Shown here one piece after another: positions 45,372-56,125 of a stretch of DNA of 64,000 nucleotides; position 1 is the stretch's first letter; each line of letters begins with the position of its first letter. The notes beneath the pieces were generated by a model. It did not search any database, was not told the DNA's origin, and worked only from the letters and a program-made list of their open reading frames with translations. This DNA comes from Diplolepis rosae (Eukaryota > Arthropoda > Insecta > Hymenoptera > Diplolepididae), in the NCBI GenBank assembly GCA_030998225.1, contig JAPYXD010000308.1, positions 4,908,001 to 4,972,000 on the forward strand, written 5' to 3'. Both the position numbers and the translations under genes were made by a program.

Positions 45372-46351
45372 GTGAATTATTTTATTCTATTGCTTGAATG
45401 CTTGACTTCTGTTACTTTTTTTTATTCCATATTTTTATTGTTCATTAGTTTTTTGTTAAATGTAGTCTTTTTTCAATTTATCAATTGTTTGATTCCTGCA
45501 TCCATGTTTAGCTTCTACAATCCGCTTTCAATTTTAGATATAAAGCAAGCTCAAATTAAAATATATAATATTATATGCAAAACAAAAGCCGTATAGCTGT
45601 CTTTAGCATAACACGAATTATAGCTTTTGTTCGGTTCTTAAAAGACAAATAACATATTAATTCAGTTTTTTTTCCAATGACTATTATTTGAAAGTACATA
45701 CTATTCATTAACTACCTATATAGTATATGTGGTGACAGAGCAAGCTTAATTTGATTCCAATGTATTCTTGTGCTTCAGGATCAGTGAATATATAATATTA
45801 TATTATATTTTTATTATTATATTATAATATATCATATAATATATGAATAAATAAAGCTAATGGTATTGTAACAAATATGATAGATCGACCCTGTAAAATT
45901 TTTTGTGAGGACTATGGATTCAGATGGGCCTAGACTTTATTATTGTACTTGAAAATGAAATTTTCCGTGGTATTTCAGTCCTACCACTTGTGAGACACAG
46001 CTGTTATTTCCCGATAAAAGATCGAAATAATTGTTAAAATGTGTCGTTATAAAATGTTGTTAGATCAGCAGTTTTCAAACGAGTAGTTTCAACTTAAGAA
46101 GAAAGCCTTTTTGTAAGACAGAGAGTGGGATTTCCATATTTCTTCTACAATAAGACTTCTCATTAAACTTCAAGCCAGAGAAAACAAAGATGAGAAGTTC
46201 TAAAAGTGATTGCGGCTAAGGTCAAGAGGATTCGGGAGCATCAGATCTAGTTTATATAGATGTTAGGAGAGAGAAATAGCATGAGCCCAGTTTAAAAAAT
46301 AAAAAAATAAAGCTAAGCAGCGCGTTTGAAAACAAGTATCAGTACATTTAT

Positions 46352-46440
46352 TTAACCCTTCGTAGGTACACGTATTTTCACTTGCATCGTGGGTACACGT
46401 GGCCCAAAAAGTCCACGCACTTATCTTTTCATGAAATAGT
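46352..46440 (+). mobile_element. piggyBac-like terminus (single end)
   Basis: TTAA is followed by cccttcgtaggtacacgtat and a second cgtgggtacacgtggccc, resembling piggyBac-type ends that integrate at TTAA. No opposite end or transposase was found. Confidence 0.4.
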
Positions 46441-46634
46441 TCTTCAAAAAATCTATCAATATTCTGAAACACTCTTCGGGGATCCTATTTTATGTTCCAA
46501 TAGGTTTTTCTGCAATTTGTTTAGCGGTTGTTTATTTGTAACAATTTATTCCGATGCAAATATTTCACTTGAAAATTTCGTCATGTCATGAACATTTTTT
46601 TTTTAATTTCCAACAGGAAGAATCGTAATTAGAC

Positions 46635-46925
46635 GGTTAATTTTCACATAGGGCGTAAAAAGTGTAAATCTTAAAATTGTCATATTTCGATGTAACACAT
46701 TTAGAGCTACTTAGGAAAGAATTAATCTAAAATTATCTGAGGTAGACGGCCCTAAAAACGAGGAAAAGACTGCACACACGTATAAAAACGGACTTAGACG
46801 ATAAATTTTCATATAAAACGAAAAAAGTGTTGTAGCTAAAGATGTTATATTCCGATATAATACATTGAGAGCTACTCAGAAAAAAAATTGAACATAAAAT
46901 TATCTAGGGCGGACGGCCCTCAAAC
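46635..46925. repeat. two-unit tandem repeat, ~165 bp
   Basis: Two diverged units each run from gacgNtaaNttttcatata through catattncgatntaacacat, agagctactNagNaaaNaattNa and aaaattatctNggNNgacgg to ccct.aaaNc. Noncoding. Confidence 0.7.
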
Positions 46926-47069
46926 CAGAAATTCAAAGAAATTTTTAATCTGGGTGAGTGTTTCTATCGTCCGTACTTCAATTACTAATTTACCATTTGA
47001 TCAAATTTGACCCAGACTGGTCCAGTTAAACCGCGCGCGTAAACCGAAACGGTAAACTGTTTTTTTTTC

Positions 47070-47600
47070 TAGGTTGGTAACACCTTTTTTGATAGTCGTG
47101 TGAAGTTTGAGCGGAAGACGTGCATTAGTGTGTGTTTGGCAACCATTGGTTTACGACGCGAAAAGTTTGTCTGGCGATTTTTACTATGGAAAAAAATTGA
47201 ACAACGAGTTTGCTTGAAATTTTGTGTTTCCAATGGAATTACGGCTACGGAATCATTGAAAATACTGCAGAAGTGTTTTGGAAAGTCTACTCTATCAAGA
47301 ACGCAAGTATTTGAGTGGCATAAAGCATTCAGTGAGGGTTGTGAGGTCGTAAAAAATCTTGCCTCATGCGAGTCGTCTATCCACCTCTGTTAACGACGAT
47401 AACATCGAAAAAGTGAAGAAAATTGTGATCGAAAATCGTTGTGTTGGCATTAGAGAGGTTGCAGAGGCTCTCAGCATCTCTTGTAGATTGACTCAACACA
47501 TTGTGACTTATGTTTTGGGTATAAACCGCGTCGCCCCCAGACTCGTACCGAAAGACCTGAATTTTTTGCAAAAAGAACGTCGATTGTGACTGAATTATTG
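47070..47600 (+). pseudogene. mariner (irritans-like) 5' half
   Basis: After an end-like aggttggtaacacc the reading MEKKIEQRVCLKFCVSNGIT (47187) gives the first helix-turn-helix, with FGKSTLSRTQVFEWHKAFSE. A shift near 47360 leads to RLSTSVNDDNIEKVKKIVIE and REVAEALSISCRLTQHI, the second DNA-binding region, ending PKDLNFLQKERRL and TGA at 47587. The catalytic half is absent. Confidence 0.8.
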
Positions 47601-47639
47601 GCTAAACACGAAACAAAATAAATATCATCAAAAATGTCT

Positions 47640-48560
47640 ACATCAGATTGAAGTCATTTTCCAAAAGTCTTATTGAGGAACGATGCGATTCTGAAGTATG
47701 ATTCAATTTTTGGTATCATTTTTTTATGAATTTTGTGATCCAAAAGATGATATTTTTGTTTGAGTACGCTGTGCACAGATTCAACTGGCCACCGAATTTT
47801 TGTAACAAAACGAGATCTGTTGGATTCATCCGTGGACAGTTGTTTCCTTTTCTCTTTCAAAGCAAGCATTAAAACCTCGAAATTTTCTTCTTCACACTTT
47901 TCATTTATATCCCGAAAACCGCGAGAAATTTTTTTGCTACATCAGTTGTATAATCTTGAATAAGATTATCTCTCTTAAGAGAACCTAAACCGAAACGATA
48001 TGGCAAAACGTCATTTGAACAAAAAGACTACGAGTGCTTGGATCACAGAACGGGATTGGCTGTTCCGCAGCGAGAGCAACATCTCTTTATTACAGTGATA
48101 TATTATGTGTTAAAATACACTTTCAGGAGACCAAGTTCTTATTCAAATATACGATTTTTGATTATATGAGCTTGACAACACTGTTTTACTTGTATTGTGT
48201 ACATATTATTCTTAATATAAGACTGCGTTCGAGCTTCTTCAGGAATCGTAGTTAAATTCGTCGTGGAAAAGCAGAGGCAACAATATTTGTGACTTGCAAC
48301 AATCCGCTGAATAGGAAGTTCATGCGTTCAAAATAAGGAATTTTATCATTTGATTTGAGTTTAAGTTCAAATGTTGGATCATTATTAATTGATTTATTGT
48401 CGGAAGGAGAGGCGCCCTCCTTGTCAGGATTAGAGACATGTTTGAGACCTTTTCTATAAATAGAGAGTCGACAACTGTGGCATAGAATGTCATCAACCAC
48501 TATTGTTCGGTTTAAACAAAGATAGTATCGCGGCAGGCAGTAAGATGTCATGAAAACATT
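47640..48560 (-). pseudogene. ISL2EU/PIF-like transposase, decayed copy 2
   Basis: The minus strand runs from CLNRTIVVDDILCHSCRLSI near 48515 through DPTFELKLKSNDK, a shift to IVASHKYCCLCFSTTN near 48290, then LRNSQSRSVIQALVVFLFK near 48050. It then jumps to RGFRDINEKCEEENFEVLM near 47930 and RFVTKIRWPVESVHSVLKQK near 47790, ending SYFRIASFLNKTFGK. These match copy 1 (38079-40400) in order. The blocks with the first and second catalytic Asp are deleted. Confidence 0.8.
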
Positions 48561-49119
48561 TTAGAATCATTTTGAAACAAGTGAATAAAGGAATCATAAT
48601 AATACTATCACACAAGCCGGTAACCCGCGATGGGATCGCCAGGCTATACTACATATATATACACAGCACCCCGCGATAGACTTTATTTTTTGAAGCCATG
48701 AAGTACTCCTATGAAAATTTTTTGTAAGATGTATGTTGAAATAGACAATATAAGCAATTTTTTCAAACAGAAATGTTTTGAAAATTTGAAAAAATCTTTT
48801 TTCTCCTATTTTTTATTTTGAAACATTAAAAAGTTTATTTACATTACATGTCCGGAGTTTGAATAGAAACACAAGTATTTGAGTTACAGTACAAGTATGT
48901 TATTTTCTCGTATCAAACCTGTGAAGTTAAGAAGCTATTTTTCACAAAGAGTGAAATCTGCTATTTTTTCATACAGAGTAGAATCACATTTTATTGCACG
49001 ATTGTCCATCATTTAAGAAAATTCCAAAACGTTTAGACATGATGAATGGTAGTGAACCTGCAAACAGCCAACATCTCCGTTTTAAAATTGGTCATTTTTC
49101 AAGTGCATTTGACATCATC

Positions 49120-49570
49120 GCTTCCATGCGGGTATGTGGATTTTTCTCTTAATATATGCCTGTGAACGTGCTTATTCTGAGATAATTCGTTGTCGTAAAA
49201 TAAAGGCAACAATTATTGTACGTCGAAGCAGTTCTCGGGATTATAAGTTTAAATGTTTCGATACTTTATTTGTCTACTGCAGATTTGAATTTTGGCATAA
49301 ATGTTAGATCATCAGGAGTTGACTGTGGAAGATTTTTATTCTTCTCAGAGGACTTGCTTTCCACATCATCATCATTATCATTTTTTCCCATTTTATATTG
49401 AAAAACTCGATATTTTCCATAAAAGACATCGTAAAAAACAATTGTTCTTTGAGGCAATCAGAGAAGCTCGATGCTACATTCTCAGTCTCAATCATATTTT
49501 TCTTATGATACTTTGCTTATTAAGTTTTTACTCCCAGGGCACTTAGGATTTTTAAATGATAACAAAAATT
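49120..49570 (-). pseudogene. ISL2EU/PIF-like transposase, copy 3, N-terminal
   Basis: The minus strand reads KCPG.KNLISKVS near 49540, RTIVFYDVFYGKYRVFQYKM near 49430, STPDDLTFMPKFKS near 49310, and IPRTASTYNNCCLYFTTTN near 49240 after a shift. These parallel CLGCDTKLNKS, IAVDYILCNKCRLFIY, TSDDLTFEVKVKS and VATHKYCCICFSMKN of copy 1. The remainder is absent. Confidence 0.65.
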
Positions 49571-49744
49571 TTCATGAAACCACGTCAGATCAAGTGTGAA
49601 GGAAGAATAAGTATGAAGTACAGATACCCAGGTGAGGATAATGAATATGCTTTCAAGGAACAAAAGAATGTAGAAATCAGTAACATTAGGATAAAATGTC
49701 GAAAAGTTCAAGTAATCTGGAATTGTACATTCTGTCAATAAAGT

Positions 49745-50095
49745 ACCGGGAATTGGTCAATAAAACACAAATTATTTATTATTAAACCAAATTTATTTTA
49801 TCGCCTTCATAGCCTTGTGAGATAGTGCGTTATCTTGGTGCAAAATCCATAAATGTTTCATGCCCAAACAATCGTTTAAAATGATACGAATTGATTCGTG
49901 AGACACATAAAGTTCAGCGGCTATCTCTCTTAAACTTAAATTACGATTTTCAGTCACCATTTCCTTCACTTTAGCGATGTTAACTTCAGTTGAAGACGTA
50001 GATGGCCGACCAGAGCGAGACAAATCTTCCAGCACATCTCGACCGCTTTTGAATGCACTGTACTACTCATATGCACGTGTTTTTGATAAAGTCAT
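49745..50095 (-). pseudogene. mariner with internal deletion
   Basis: The minus strand gives SRSGRPSTSSTEVNIAKVKE and LREIAAELYVSHESIRIILN. At CLGMKH it then jumps directly to LWILHQDNALSHKAMKAIK, the second catalytic Asp region. The linker and the first catalytic Asp are deleted at that junction. It is flanked at 49745 by an end-like taccgggaattggtcaata. Confidence 0.85.
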
Positions 50096-50468
50096 TTCAC
50101 CATAAGCTTTCTATAACATTTTCAGGGATGCGATAAACTGACAACATCGAGCACTGTGAATAAACTAAATGACAGATCGAGCTCGAACTCCACGTCAGTA
50201 TAAAGGACAGCAGTGCCAACTTAGCGTGAAAAAGGTTTTTGACAATCTCTTTAAGCGGGATTTTTAAATAATCAATCGCAGTACTTTTTGGACAGAATGT
50301 ATATAACAAAAACGTAAGAAGATCGAGAAACACAATAATTGTGATGATATTTATAACAAAGCCTTTTTCGGTATTCAAAGTAATTGCATAGTAAGAAAAA
50401 GCTCAGTTTACGAAAGAAAACAATACTACACACGGTTTGTATTGTTCATGATCCACCTCCTAAATACT

Positions 50469-50783
50469 GATTTATTTTACGCGGAACGTATTAAATACGC
50501 ATTTAAGAGGTAGAAATGGTCGCTAAATACGTGCCGGAAACCGTATTCAATTTTTATTTTGAACGCTCTTTAAAATGCACGAGACAGATAATTTAGTGGC
50601 CATTAAATACATATTAAATATATTCCCGATTTAATTAAACTTGTCAATTCTCTTAAATACGTGCCAAATTCGTATTTAATGCGGTCATTTTAAACGCTCT
50701 TTATGATAAACTAGTAACCTAATTTAGTGGCCATTCCTACCTCTAAAATACGTATCAAATACGTTCCCGTGTAAAATGAACCC
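50469..50783. repeat. foldback, ~315 bp
   Basis: The left arm (cgtattaaatacgcatttaa, ggtagaaatggtcgctaaat) pairs with its inverse at about 50725-50783 (atttagtggccattcctacc, cgtatcaaatacg). A partial internal repeat, atttagtggccattaaatac, lies in the centre. Confidence 0.8.
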
Positions 50784-50879
50784 ATATTCAAGAGGTGAAC
50801 GAATTTCCTCAGTACCATAAACAATACGGATTAAAGACGAAGCTGTGTTTATTGGAAAGCTACCAATCTCTGGGAAACC

Positions 50880-51085
50880 GAAATTCTGTGTACGAGAGCT
50901 AAGTTTCACCAGCTATGTTAAACATTTGGAAGTAATCCTCGATAGGAAGCTGAACTGAAAGGAGTACTTAATCTACCAGTACCAAGAAATTTATACTAAT
51001 TTCTGGAGGTGCAGGAGGGCTTTGGGTCAGTCTTCGGAGGCTGTATGGGCTGGTACTGAGGCCTAGATACCTGCACGCAGCAAGT
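50880..51085 (+). pseudogene. LINE RT thumb fragment (Jockey-like)
   Basis: The reading LSFTSYVKHLEVILDRKLN then, after a stop, WRCRRALGQSSEAVWAG resembles the VKYLGVILD..L.W...L...C..A...L..CRRA.G segment after the RT domain in insect LINEs. About 65 codons with stops. Confidence 0.5.
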
Positions 51086-51249
51086 AATTCAACTAAAAAC
51101 AGTCACAGCGGAGAAGGAACACGCATAAGCAATTATTTTTAGGGGTATCACTAGGGCTGTACTTTGAAATTCTAATACTATCTGGACGGTTGCAAAGATG
51201 AAAAAGGCAAAAGGATTTGTTGAATCGAATTATGAATAAGACGAACTAG

Positions 51250-51910
51250 ATGAAGACTATTCAACGTAATAGGAAATTTATTTAAAACTTTGTTCGAAAC
51301 CCTCAGCAACAACGACCTAACTCATACATATCGAGAAATGGATAGGATCTACAAAAATAATAATTTACTTTCACAAGGGTTGTCTAATCAAACTAGATTA
51401 ATAAAAATGATATCGATTTCGATATTTCATGACTCTAATACCTTAGAAGCATATGGAAGGAAAAATATCTTCAAACTCAGTAAACTAATTGATAGCACAA
51501 ATAAAAACAGAGAGGAAATTGCAATGTCTAAACAAGTTACTATTTTTGATTTAATTATGGAAGAACTAAGCGAAGACATATTATCATTGATCAATGCAAT
51601 TAACGATGGCAAGCATGAAATAACACATCCTCAGTTGGTGACACCAAACATCGTGTTGCCTGAAATAAAAAAATTAGAAGTATAACACAATGAGAAATGT
51701 GGAATACCGCTAACTGACGTCAACTATAAAAAAATAATTGATATTGCCGAAATTGGAGTAACTTTTGTGGAAAACCGTTCGATATATACTTTGAAAATTG
51801 TTGTTCTTGAATACGATATTTATCATATCAAACGATTATTCCCTATTCAAAGACGAATCAAAAAGACTTTTTCGAAGTCAATCCTGTTTAAGAATATATA
51901 CTACTATCTA
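51250..51910 (+). pseudogene. errantivirus-type envelope (env/F-like) fragment
   Basis: The reading NVIGNLFKTLF near 51268, then LSNNDLTHTYREMDRIYKNN, SNQTRLIKM, and a helical stretch ending EITHPQLVTP near 51630, is the pattern of the insect errantivirus (gypsy-like) envelope fusion subunit, downstream of the cleavage and fusion region. A stop at 51683-51685 interrupts it. The same frame continues with recognisable C-terminal ectodomain text to about 51900. No gag, pol or LTR was found alongside. It is a non-functional remnant. Confidence 0.65.
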
Positions 51911-52239
51911 CAAAACGATCTAGTTACAAACTGATAGATAGAAAAAGTCTGGATAGATGTAAAATTGAACAAGATGTGAAAATATGTTGATGTAAGCCAG
52001 TAGGCACATTTAACGCCCCTTGATTTATTTTTTCTAGAATAAGTTGAAGAATTTTCGGCTAGACGAAAATGCCGGAAATTGAAGCGCGCGTTCGGTCAGG
52101 TCACCGCGATTGGATGATGGACTCAAGAGAGGGTAAGTTGCATACGAGTCCATTCTTTCTCCATCGGTCAAGCGGACCAGCGGGCGATTTAATTGGAGCG
52201 TCAAATTTTCGCTAAAAGTCAATCATTTTTGACAATCGT

Positions 52240-53590
52240 TTTTATTGGCGCGTAGACTTAAGAATAATATGTATAAATACGGGGTGACTTTTACATTTTG
52301 ATGATTAGAAACTGAGCCTCTGAGACAGCACCTCTAGAGAACGTCAGCCGTAATAACAGCTTTCTTTTATAAATTGAGCCATCTCGTCTCTTACCAACCA
52401 ACCAACCTCCACCAGCTCTTTTAAGAGCTACGTTTTTTCGAAAGAACAAATTTCTTTTCTTTTAACATCCTGCAGCATGGGCTCTCCGGCCCACTTGGCG
52501 AGTAGACGTCTTGGAAACGCCTGGGGAATTCCTCTCGCCGTTTCCGGTCTCCGGGGTGGCATACCGCCCTGGCGATTATCATCGGGACGCTCTGACACGT
52601 AGGGATTCGTTACAAGGTGGAATACCGCCTTGTAGCGGACATCTCGTGGTGAATGCCCCAAAACTACAAAGACGACTCCGGGACCAACAACGGGCACAGA
52701 CTTACGCAGGACGTCCGCAGCTGACGGGGCAAGGATACGCCTCCCAGCCGACACGTCCGGTCTTCCAGGGCAGATCCACCAGGCTGCCCGGTAGGGACTT
52801 CCAGCTCCTCCACCTGGAACGACATCGCCAGGATTCCCGTCAATCGCTTGGGCCACAAACCATCGCCGCCCGACGTGAACCCGCGAGGTTCAGGACTCTC
52901 CATTTAGACGTCCAGGATCTGAGGCCAGATCCTGAGAGACGTTTACCTCACGATTCCATCCACACGTCTCCCAACCCTCCTAGACCATTTTTGAGGGAGT
53001 TGGGACGTCATCGAGACGTTTCGAATCTGGGGCCAGATCCGGGGAGACGTTACGTTCAGGAGCCCATCCCACCAATTTCCAGCGTTCCATCTCTCTTATC
53101 GAGGGAGATAGGGAACAAAATACGAGACGTCTCACATCTGAGGCTGGTTTTAGGAAGACGTTACGTCCCGGAAGTCATCCCACTACTTGCCAGCGCCACA
53201 TCACCGTTATCTGGGGAGATACGAGAAAAAAATCCGAGACGTCACGAATCTGAGGCCAGATTCAGAGGGACAAGGCGTTCCGGAAGCCGTACCACTGCAG
53301 CAGCTCCCGAGACTTACATTAATGTAAAAGAACACAAACGACCTACTTGATTTCTGAAATTATTAGTTGCAAAAATTATATTGTAAAAAATATAGTTAAA
53401 TTTTTAGTGTGATAAATGTAAACTAGCTCCGTTTTGAATAGTTGGGGTAGGATTCATAACATTCTACTGTTATATAACATGAACTATTTAGGATACATTA
53501 CAATATTAGCAGTCACATTGTATATATAATATAAATGCAAATTCTTCGATCAGTTGTCAGAATGTAAACCTAGAAAAATATACCTGTTTT
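52240..53590 (+). other. GC-rich unit with TATA box, 279-codon ORF and coding tandem repeats
   Basis: This is a GC-rich island in AT-rich intron. A TATA-like tgtataaatacgg lies at about 52269, and an open frame begins near 52511. That frame codes a Pro/Arg-rich protein with no recognised domain and ends at TGA near 53348. Its C-terminal half is a 105-117-bp tandem repeat at about 52909, 53011, 53121 and 53238, giving variants of DVSNLGPDPGRRYVQEPIPP. The other strand also has a 142-codon frame (52428-52856). It could be the leader and gag region of an LTR element or a novel mobile gene. Confidence 0.4.
52511..53350 (+). CDS. hypothetical Pro/Arg-rich repeat protein
   Basis: The frame is 279 codons with no stop, in a GC-rich island. 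The N-terminal half (SPFPVSGVAYRPGDYHRDAL near its start) has no recognised domain. The C-terminal half holds about 3.5 imperfect repeats with the core RR-Y-V-x-E-x-I-P, separated by RDVS-L and EIG/EIR segments. No membrane segment or signal peptide is apparent. A long open frame is less surprising in GC-rich DNA, so coding is not proven. The start is the track's first in-frame initiator and could be ATG or near-cognate. Confidence 0.3.
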   Translation: METPGEFLSPFPVSGVAYRPGDYHRDALTRRDSLQGGIPPCSGHLVVNAPKLQRRLRDQQRAQTYAGRPQLTGQGYASQPTRPVFQGRSTRLPGRDFQLLHLERHRQDSRQSLGPQTIAARREPARFRTLHLDVQDLRPDPERRLPHDSIHTSPNPPRPFLRELGRHRDVSNLGPDPGRRYVQEPIPPISSVPSLLSREIGNKIRDVSHLRLVLGRRYVPEVIPLLASATSPLSGEIREKNPRRHESEARFRGTRRSGSRTTAAAPETYINVKEHKRPT

Positions 53591-53804
53591 GTGTGAAAAA
53601 TGAAGTCCAAAGTCCAAACAAACCCTCAAGTTTATTAGACAGTTACTGCGCCAGATGAACCAACGGTATCAGACGGGTCTACAGTTAGATTATTTAATCC
53701 TAGGTTACTCAAATTTAGGGTGGAAGTGACTAAACCCTGTCTAAGTTGGGGGGTGTAACGCTGTCATCATCCCCAATTGCTGCCACGATTATAAAAAAAG
53801 ATAA

Positions 53805-54302
53805 GGGTGTAGTTCCGAATAGCTGAATTCTCCGATTTTCTTCAAACTTCGTATATTTATGTATTTCGACGCGCTCATTACGAATATGATAGCAAAAATG
53901 AGCGACAAGACAAAATTTTACAAAATCATTCAAACAAAAGTTATAGATCTCATCGAGATACACATTTTTTGTTTGAAACATTTTTTTCTACGAGTGATAC
54001 TTTTCGAGAAAATTAGTGATACATCTGATGAAATCTAACAGATTTCAGTGCAATAAGCGACAAGTCTGTCTCCACCCTCCGTGCCCGATGAACCGTAAAA
54101 CTTGTTTGTTTAATTTGCATAATATCTATGTTATAGAACCTGTAAGGTTATCCCAATCGTTGGATTCATTTATTTTTCGTACTAGGAGAACATATTTTTA
54201 TTGCAGGTGATTCATCGAAGTCCAATAACCTGTTTTCAAAATACATAAGTATACGAAGTTTGAAGAAAATCGGAAAATTCAGCTATTCGGAACTTTATCC
54301 AA
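53805..54302. repeat. inverted-repeat element, arms ~65 bp
   Basis: ttccgaatagctgaattctc and tcttcaaacttcgtat near 53814-53858 pair with the inverse near 54254-54293 (atacgaagtttgaaga, attcagctattcggaa). Not coding. Confidence 0.8.
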
Positions 54303-54334
54303 AGATAATATTCATACAGTTGTGTTTATGATTT

Positions 54335-55329
54335 ATGTCCAGGAAGTTAGCACCGCCATTTTGTTTTTTCAAAAAAACAAAAGTTGTGCTGAATTGTGCT
54401 AGGTTTGTACTGAATTGTGCCGTAAACGATTTTTGAAAAAAATGAAAATTAGGGCCATAATTTCTAAAAAAAAAATTTTTTTACAAGCACCGCCATTTTA
54501 TTTTTCCGAAAAATAAAAGTTGTGCCGAATTGTGCTAGGCGAGCACAATAAATATCTTCCTCATCAATTATCTCTCAGACGCATCCTCTTTAAAATAAAT
54601 ACATATTTATCAATTTCAAAATTTGTTTAAACATACAATTTTCAAAAATGCGAATTTCGAAAGAACAAAAGTTGTGCTGAATTGTACTAGGCGAGAACAA
54701 TAAATCTCTTCCTCATCAATCATCTCTCAGACGCATCCTTTTCAAAATAAATACATATTTGTCAATTTCAAAATTTGTTTAAACATACAATTTTCAAAAA
54801 TGCGAATTGTGAAAAAACAAAAGTTGTGCTGAGTTGTGCTAGGCGAGCACAATAAATCTCTTGCCCATCAATTATCTCTTAGACGCATCATTTTCAAAAT
54901 ACATTTGAAAATTGTATGTTTAAACAAATTTTTAAATTGACAAATATGTATTTATTTTAAAGAGGATGCGTCTGAGAGATAATTGATGAGGAAGATATTT
55001 ATCGTGCTCGCCTAGCACAATTCGGCACAACTTTTATTTTTTCGAAAAAACAAAATGGCGGTGCTGGTAAAAAAATCGTTTTTTCAAAATTTTAGCACTA
55101 ATTTTGATTTTTTTCAAAAATCGTTTGCAGCACAATTCAGTACAAACCTAGCACAATTCAGCACAGCTTTTGTTGTTTCAAAAAAACAAAATTGCGGTGC
55201 TGGTAAAAAATCGTTTATTCAAAATTTTAGCCCTAATTTTCATTTTTTTCAAAAATCGTTTGCAGCACAATTCAGCACAACTTTTGTTTTTTTGAAAAAA
55301 CAAAATGGCGGTGCTAACTTCCTGGACAT
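54335..55329. mobile_element. foldback element, 995 bp, 9-bp target duplication
   Basis: The ends atgtccaggaagttagcacc and the inverse at 55310-55329 are perfect. TTATGATTT flanks both (54326-54334 and 55330-55338). The arms are ~490 bp and built of tandem modules with acaaaagttgtgctgaattg, gtgctaggcgagcacaataa and atctctcagacgcatcc. Drosophila FB and MULE elements also make 9-bp duplications. The reading frame 55055-55429 is an artefact of these repeats. It ends 119 bp before the last spt2 exon. Confidence 0.93.
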
Positions 55330-55448
55330 TTATGATTTTCTCATTTTCCGTAATTTAAATTTAACTGATTTTTTTCTTTCGGAGTGTGTTTTGAATGAAT
55401 TGATGTTGAGTAGTTGGATTCTAAACTAACGTGATATTTTTGTTTCAG

Positions 55449-55534
55449 GAATAATGGAAGATTTGGAGGATATTCGTATGGAAGCTATGGAAAAGAAGCG
55501 GAAAGCCTTTTTGAGGAAAAAACAGAAAATTTAG
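55449..55534 (+). CDS. spt2: spt2 terminal exon
   Basis: The last coding exon follows the acceptor ttttgtttcag (AG at 55447-55448). Two bases finish the Gly codon started at 45371. The reading IMEDLEDIRMEAMEKKRK then a Lys/Arg-rich tail ending QKI and TAG (55532-55534) is the normal basic C-terminus of SPT2 proteins. It directly continues the KIG motif of the previous exon. A 995-bp foldback element ends 119 bp upstream. The 3' UTR follows, with candidate AATAAA signals at 56126 and 56216. Exon order, phases and protein motifs all agree. Confidence 0.92.
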
Positions 55535-56125
55535 TTTCAGTTAATTTAAAATTCGTACATTTCATCAGTAATATATTATTTTCAGACTAGGGTGCTGTTT
55601 TAATTGAAAATGTGCATTCGTCATTTTGGCTTGTAGTCAGTATGAGTATGTCGAAACGAACAGGTAAGATTTGAAAGACTTGCAGATATAGTAATGTTGT
55701 TGCAGTACAGTAAACCGAACTTCAAACAACTTAAAAATACATATAACATGACATGGAAATTATAATATTTATTTACGTGGAAATTTATTCTTAAATTATC
55801 AATACTTGCCTTACATATTCTTGAAATGGATGAAGGTATCTATTTAACGCACCCACTATTTAAGAGTCATTACTTCATCCTTTTCGTGTTTTTGGTGAAG
55901 TAGAGCCTTTTAAATGCCGATTTACTTGAATTCTTGAAGTTTACTGCACTGCAACAGCTTATTATACCTGCAGGTCTTGTAAATTTTGCCTGTTTGTCCG
56001 AGACACCGATATTAATTAGAACCCAAGTTAGCCAATGTCCATTCTTATCTATAAATTCAGTCTATTCTATCTTCTTTACCATTTTTGTCCTGCTTTGATT
56101 ATATTGTTCTTTTCAAGTCAAAGTA

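Larger units (their letters stand above)
45372..55448 (+). other. spt2 intron, 10.1 kb
   Basis: This intron runs between GTGAAT at 45372 and the AG at 55447-55448. It holds piggyBac-like, mariner, ISL2EU-like and LINE fragments, an errantivirus-type env remnant, a GC-rich repeat-coding unit and a foldback. The stretches 45372-46350 and 48560-49110 show no recognisable feature. Confidence 0.85.

Noticed and set aside
52428..52856. 142-codon minus-strand frame in the GC-rich unit
   Set aside because: It is opposite a longer + strand frame in GC-rich DNA where stops are rare, and no domain is recognised; kept only as a note.
55055..55429. 124-codon open frame before the last spt2 exon
   Set aside because: It lies almost wholly in the right arm of the foldback and its repeated peptide (FFQKSFAAQFST) comes from tandem DNA modules.
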